The notes under the pieces were generated by a model. That model searched no databases. It was not told where the DNA came from and was given only the letters and a program-made list of their open reading frames with translations. Shown here in pieces: positions 60,974-64,000 of a stretch of 64,000 nucleotides of DNA. Source of the DNA: Phaeobacter sp. QD34_24. Lineage in GTDB: Bacteria > Pseudomonadota > Alphaproteobacteria > Rhodobacterales > Rhodobacteraceae. The DNA lies in assembly GCF_028890115.1 (NCBI RefSeq), contig NZ_JARCJD010000006.1:62001-126000 (forward strand). Direction: 5' to 3'. The position numbers and the translations under genes were made by a program. Position 1 is the first letter of the stretch. Each line of letters starts with the position of its first letter.

Positions 60974-61959
60974 TGCTGACCCGCGAAACAACCTTGAACA
61001 TTGCGCTGGCGGCGGCGCTGCTGGCGGTGCCGCTTCTGGCGCTGGCGATGGACGAGATCTTTATCATCACGCTCGCCACCAAGGTCGCGATCCTGGCGCT
61101 GGCGGGTGTCGGCCTCAATATCGCGCTGGGCATCGGCGGGCTGGTAAGCCTGGGGCATGCGGCCTTTTTCGGGATCGGCGGCTATGCCATGGGGATCCTG
61201 GCGGCCCACGCCCAGAACTATGAGCCGATCCTGGAGGCGCCCTTCCTGATCGAAGGCACCAACCAGATGCCCATCATCTGGCTGGTCGCCATCGTCGCCA
61301 GCGCCTTGGCGGCGCTGGTGATCGGGGCGCTGTCCCTGCGCACCTCGGGCGTCTATTTCATCATGATCACGCTCGCCTTTGGTCAGATGCTTTACTACTT
61401 CGCGATCAGCTGGTCCGCCTATGGCGGCGAGGATGGTCAGTCGATCTGGGTGCGCAACGAATTTCCGGGGCTGAATACACTAGATCCGATCCAGTTCTTC
61501 TTGATTGCCTATGTGATCCTGTGCGTGGTGCTGGTCTTCTCTGCGCGTCTTGCACGTTCGCCCTTTGGGCTTGCCCTGGCGGCGGCCCGGCAGAGTGAGG
61601 AACGCGTGATGACCGTGGGCCTCACGCCCTTTCATCTGCGGCTGGTGGCCTTTGTCATCTCGGGCGCGATCACAGGTCTTGCCGGCGCGCTCTATGCGGA
61701 CCTCAACCGGTTCGTGAGCCCCACCATGCTGAGTTGGCACACTAGTGGCGAGATCATGGTCTTTGTCATCATCGGTGGGGTGGGACGACTGTTCGGCCCG
61801 GTCGTGGGTGCGGCGGTCTTTATCCTCTTGGAACACATTCTTGGCGGGTTCAGCGAATACTGGCAGATCTTCCTTGGCCTATTGCTGCTCTTGATGGTGC
61901 TCTTTGCACGCGGCGGGCTGATCGGAGCCATTGCCGGACGGGAGGTGGCCCATGACTGA
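60973..61959 (+). CDS. Branched-chain-type ABC transporter permease (LivM-like)
   Basis: A 328-residue permease with about nine helices. Hallmarks are LGIGGLVSLGHAAFFGIGGYAMG, a periplasmic loop rich in polar residues, LRTSGVYFIMITLAFGQML, and RQSEERVMTVGLTPFHLRL for contact with the ATPase. It forms the channel with the LivH-like subunit. Its ATG shares a base with the previous stop, and its end overlaps the ATPase start. Confidence 0.92.
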   Translation: MLTRETTLNIALAAALLAVPLLALAMDEIFIITLATKVAILALAGVGLNIALGIGGLVSLGHAAFFGIGGYAMGILAAHAQNYEPILEAPFLIEGTNQMPIIWLVAIVASALAALVIGALSLRTSGVYFIMITLAFGQMLYYFAISWSAYGGEDGQSIWVRNEFPGLNTLDPIQFFLIAYVILCVVLVFSARLARSPFGLALAAARQSEERVMTVGLTPFHLRLVAFVISGAITGLAGALYADLNRFVSPTMLSWHTSGEIMVFVIIGGVGRLFGPVVGAAVFILLEHILGGFSEYWQIFLGLLLLLMVLFARGGLIGAIAGREVAHD

Positions 61960-62713
61960 CATGACCCCGGTTCTGAAAGTCGAGGGCATCAGCAAAAGCT
62001 TTGGCGCGCTGAAGGCCAGCGACAATGTGAGCCTTGATCTGCGGCCCGGTGAAATCCACGCCTTGATCGGCCCCAATGGTGCGGGCAAGTCGACCCTGAT
62101 CAAGCAGATCTCGGGCAGCCTCAAGCCTGACAGTGGTAGGATCGAGGTGCTGGGCCGCGATGTCACCGATCTGGATACGGTGGCGCGGGCGCGGCTGGGG
62201 CTGGGGCGGACCTTCCAGATCTCGTCCCTGGCGATGGAATTCACGGTGCTGCAAAACGTGGTCCTTGGCGCGCTGGGTGCGCGGGGGCGGGCGTTTTCCT
62301 TCTTGCGCAACGTGATGAAGGACAAGGCGCTGCTGGAGCCTGCGCAGCGCGCCTTGGAACGCGTCGGCCTGCAGGACGAGGCGCAGCGGCGCACTGCGGA
62401 TCTGTCGCACGGGCAACGCCGCCAACTGGAGGTCGCCGTGGCGCTGACGCTGCAGCCGAAACTCTTCCTGATGGATGAACCGATGGCGGGGTTGGGGGCA
62501 AGCGGATCAAAGGCCCTGACTGGTTTCCTCGATGAGTTGCGCCATGAGGCGCCGATCCTTCTGGTGGAACATGACATGGACGCGGTCTTTGCCCTCGCCG
62601 ACCGGATCAGCGTGCTGGTCTATGGCGCGGTGATCGCCACCGGCACGGCGGATGAGATCCGCGCCAATGCAGAGGTGCGCCGCGCCTACCTGGGAGAGGA
62701 GGACGCCGCATGA
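61952..62713 (+). CDS. Branched-chain-type ABC transporter ATPase (LivG-like)
   Basis: A 253-residue ABC ATPase: Walker A GPNGAGKST near residue 39, the TFQ Q-loop in LGRTFQISSLAMEF, signature DLSHGQRRQLEVAVAL, Walker B LFLMDEPMAGL and the H-loop VEHDMDAVF. The signature has SHGQ instead of SGGQ, which is common in LivG. ATG 61952 has GGGAGGTGG upstream. Its stop overlaps the LivF-like start. Confidence 0.93.
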   Translation: MTDMTPVLKVEGISKSFGALKASDNVSLDLRPGEIHALIGPNGAGKSTLIKQISGSLKPDSGRIEVLGRDVTDLDTVARARLGLGRTFQISSLAMEFTVLQNVVLGALGARGRAFSFLRNVMKDKALLEPAQRALERVGLQDEAQRRTADLSHGQRRQLEVAVALTLQPKLFLMDEPMAGLGASGSKALTGFLDELRHEAPILLVEHDMDAVFALADRISVLVYGAVIATGTADEIRANAEVRRAYLGEEDAA

Positions 62714-63399
62714 GCCTGTTGTCGCTGAGCAATATCGAGGCCTCTTACGGCCCCTCGCAGGCGCTGTTCGGTGTCTCGCTGGATCTGGCCGAGGGCGAGG
62801 TCGTCGCCCTTATGGGCCGCAACGGCATGGGCAAGACCACCACGATCAAGTCGATCTGCGGCATGGTGCAGCCCTTTGCCGGGGATCTGCGCTTCGATGG
62901 GCATGACCTGCGGCAGCTGGCCTCGCACAAGATCGCGCGGCTGGGCATCGGTCTGGTGCCCGAGGGGCGGCGCTGTTTCGGCCCGCTGACGGTGGAGGAA
63001 AACCTGACGGCTGCCGCGCGTTCGGGGCCTTGGGATTTTACCCGCGTCGCCGGGCTGTTTCCGCGTCTGAAGGAACGGCGTGACCAGACCGCCAGTTCGC
63101 TTTCTGGTGGCGAGCAGCAGATGCTGGCCATTGGCCGCGCCCTGATGACCAACCCGCGCCTCTTGATCCTGGACGAGGCAACCGAAGGCCTGGCTCCGGT
63201 GGTGCGACAGGAAATCTGGGCAGCGATTGCGCAGCTGAAGCGCGAGGCGGGCCTGTCGATCCTGGTGGTGGACAAGACGCTGAAGGAGCTCGCCCAGATC
63301 GCCGACCACGCGGTGATCCTGAACCGGGGTCAAAGCGTCTGGACCGGCAGAATGGACGCGCTGACCCCGGATCTGACCGACCGTTACCTGGGCGTTTGA
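62710..63399 (+). CDS. Branched-chain-type ABC transporter ATPase (LivF-like)
   Basis: A 229-residue ABC ATPase: Walker A GRNGMGKTT near residue 37, GLVPEGRRCFGPLTVEENL, signature SSLSGGEQQMLAIGRAL and Walker B LLILDEATEGLAP. It completes the importer with the LivG-like subunit. The substrate remains open; the binding protein suggests an organic or aromatic acid. The next 100 bases hold no gene and no clear terminator. Confidence 0.93.
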   Translation: MSLLSLSNIEASYGPSQALFGVSLDLAEGEVVALMGRNGMGKTTTIKSICGMVQPFAGDLRFDGHDLRQLASHKIARLGIGLVPEGRRCFGPLTVEENLTAAARSGPWDFTRVAGLFPRLKERRDQTASSLSGGEQQMLAIGRALMTNPRLLILDEATEGLAPVVRQEIWAAIAQLKREAGLSILVVDKTLKELAQIADHAVILNRGQSVWTGRMDALTPDLTDRYLGV

Positions 63400-63501
63400 A
63401 ATCGGAGCAAAGTCCAGATCCGTCCGCGTCTCTGCGCAAAGGGCGCGGGCGGGCGGATCGCCGGTTCGATCAATGGCCAGTCCGATCAATGGCCCGTGCG
63501 C

Positions 63502-64000
63502 TCACATGGGAACCAGCCTGCCGCCCTGAAGCTCCAGCCGCTCCGGTGCCAGTGCCGCGCGAAAGGGAGTGGAATGGCTGACCAGCAGGATGGCTTGCGG
63601 CAGGGACAGCAGGATCTCTAGCAGCCGTGCCTCGTTCTCGGGGTCCAGCGCATTGGTCGGCTCATCCAGTAACAACGCCTCCGGCTCCATCGCCAGAACC
63701 GTTGCCAGGGTGATCAGACGCTTTTCACCGCCTGACAGCTTGTGGGTGCTGCGATCCTTGAGATTCATCAGATCCAGATCGCCCAGCACCCGATCCACAA
63801 TCGCCATCGCCTCGTGCCGGGATTTGCCCAGGTTCAAGGGGCCAAAGGCGATATCCTCGGCCACCGTGGGGCAGAACAGCTGATCGTCCGGATCCTGAAA
63901 GACCAGCCCGATGCGGCGCCGGACCTCGTGAAAATCGGCCTCTTCCTTGCGGTCTTTGTCAAAGATCCTCACAGCCCCCGACGAAGGCCGCTGCAGGCCA
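63502..64000 (-). CDS. ECF/CbiO-type ABC transporter ATPase (partial at right edge)
   Basis: A minus-strand ATPase whose start lies beyond the window. The visible 166 or so residues include the Q-loop IGLVFQDPDDQLFCPTVAED, the signature HKLSGGEKRLITLATVLA and Walker B ALLLDEPTNALDP. Q-D-P-D-x-Q is typical of the cobalt/nickel/vitamin energy-coupling ATPases (CbiO/EcfA). Walker A is outside. An internal GTG at 63972 is not the true start, because the frame remains open upstream with a family-like QRPSSGA segment. The metal or vitamin is unknown. Confidence 0.88.
   Translation of the reverse strand, partial: GLQRPSSGAVRIFDKDRKEEADFHEVRRRIGLVFQDPDDQLFCPTVAEDIAFGPLNLGKSRHEAMAIVDRVLGDLDLMNLKDRSTHKLSGGEKRLITLATVLAMEPEALLLDEPTNALDPENEARLLEILLSLPQAILLVSHSTPFRAALAPERLELQGGRLVPM

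Overview
The window is about 64 kb of GC-rich, densely packed alphaproteobacterial chromosome, most likely from the roseobacter group of the Rhodobacteraceae. The evidence is the RpoE-ChrR stress module next to fatty-acid modification genes, a formate dehydrogenase locus with DUF3305/DUF3306 genes, a PhnCDE1E2 operon with a hexapeptide transferase, and many 4-base ATGA start/stop overlaps. I see no rRNA, tRNA, insertion sequence, prophage or CRISPR array.

Left third (1-19.9 kb). The window opens with the end of an aldehyde dehydrogenase gene and a Tm-1-like (UPF0261) gene. A seven-gene beta-oxidation operon follows (1.8-10.3 kb): hydratase/dehydrogenase, thiolase, paired large and small acyl-CoA dehydrogenases, thioesterase, enoyl-CoA hydratase and acyl-CoA ligase. 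It resembles the pim dicarboxylate operon and has an IclR-type dyad cluster upstream. Next come rpe, a phosphonate uptake operon (phnCDE1E2 plus a hexapeptide transferase) without C-P lyase genes, one AT-richer orphan membrane gene, and a coupled trio of Mrp ATPase, lipoate/biotin ligase-like protein and DUF6505 protein.

Centre (20-43.9 kb). A respiratory formate dehydrogenase region carries fdhA/B/C, a Tat-signal small protein, a TorD-type chaperone, DUF3305 and DUF3306 proteins and a 648-residue multi-cluster ferredoxin. It also has two unusual c-type cytochromes, one joined to a shortened TupA-like binding domain and one to a WD40-like propeller, then a 41-residue membrane protein and an NtrC-like regulator without the GAFTGA motif. 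A histidine kinase converges on that regulator. The kinase may end a long minus-strand lipid operon (flavoenzyme, DUF1365, CFA-type methyltransferase, chalcone-isomerase-like protein, transporter, DUF3833, two SDRs). This operon diverges from rpoE-chrR through two back-to-back TGATCC promoters, as expected for a singlet-oxygen/RpoE regulon.

Right third (43.9-64 kb). In order: a GGDEF-EAL protein; GAPDH facing a GntR-like LacI regulator over a perfect operator dyad; a TetR regulator facing a flavin monooxygenase/BASS transporter/SDR operon; an AsnC regulator facing a PLP lyase, M24 hydrolase and EutA-like racemase; an SbtA-like permease facing a LysR regulator; a five-gene branched-chain-type ABC importer behind a long structured leader; and the edge of an ECF-type ATPase gene.

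The observations I find most novel are a four-copy, three-hairpin 3-prime-end element whose hairpins differ in sequence but keep their pairing, the TupA-like/cytochrome c fusion in the formate dehydrogenase locus, and the divergent RpoE promoter pair with a ChrR that lacks one zinc-ligand cysteine.
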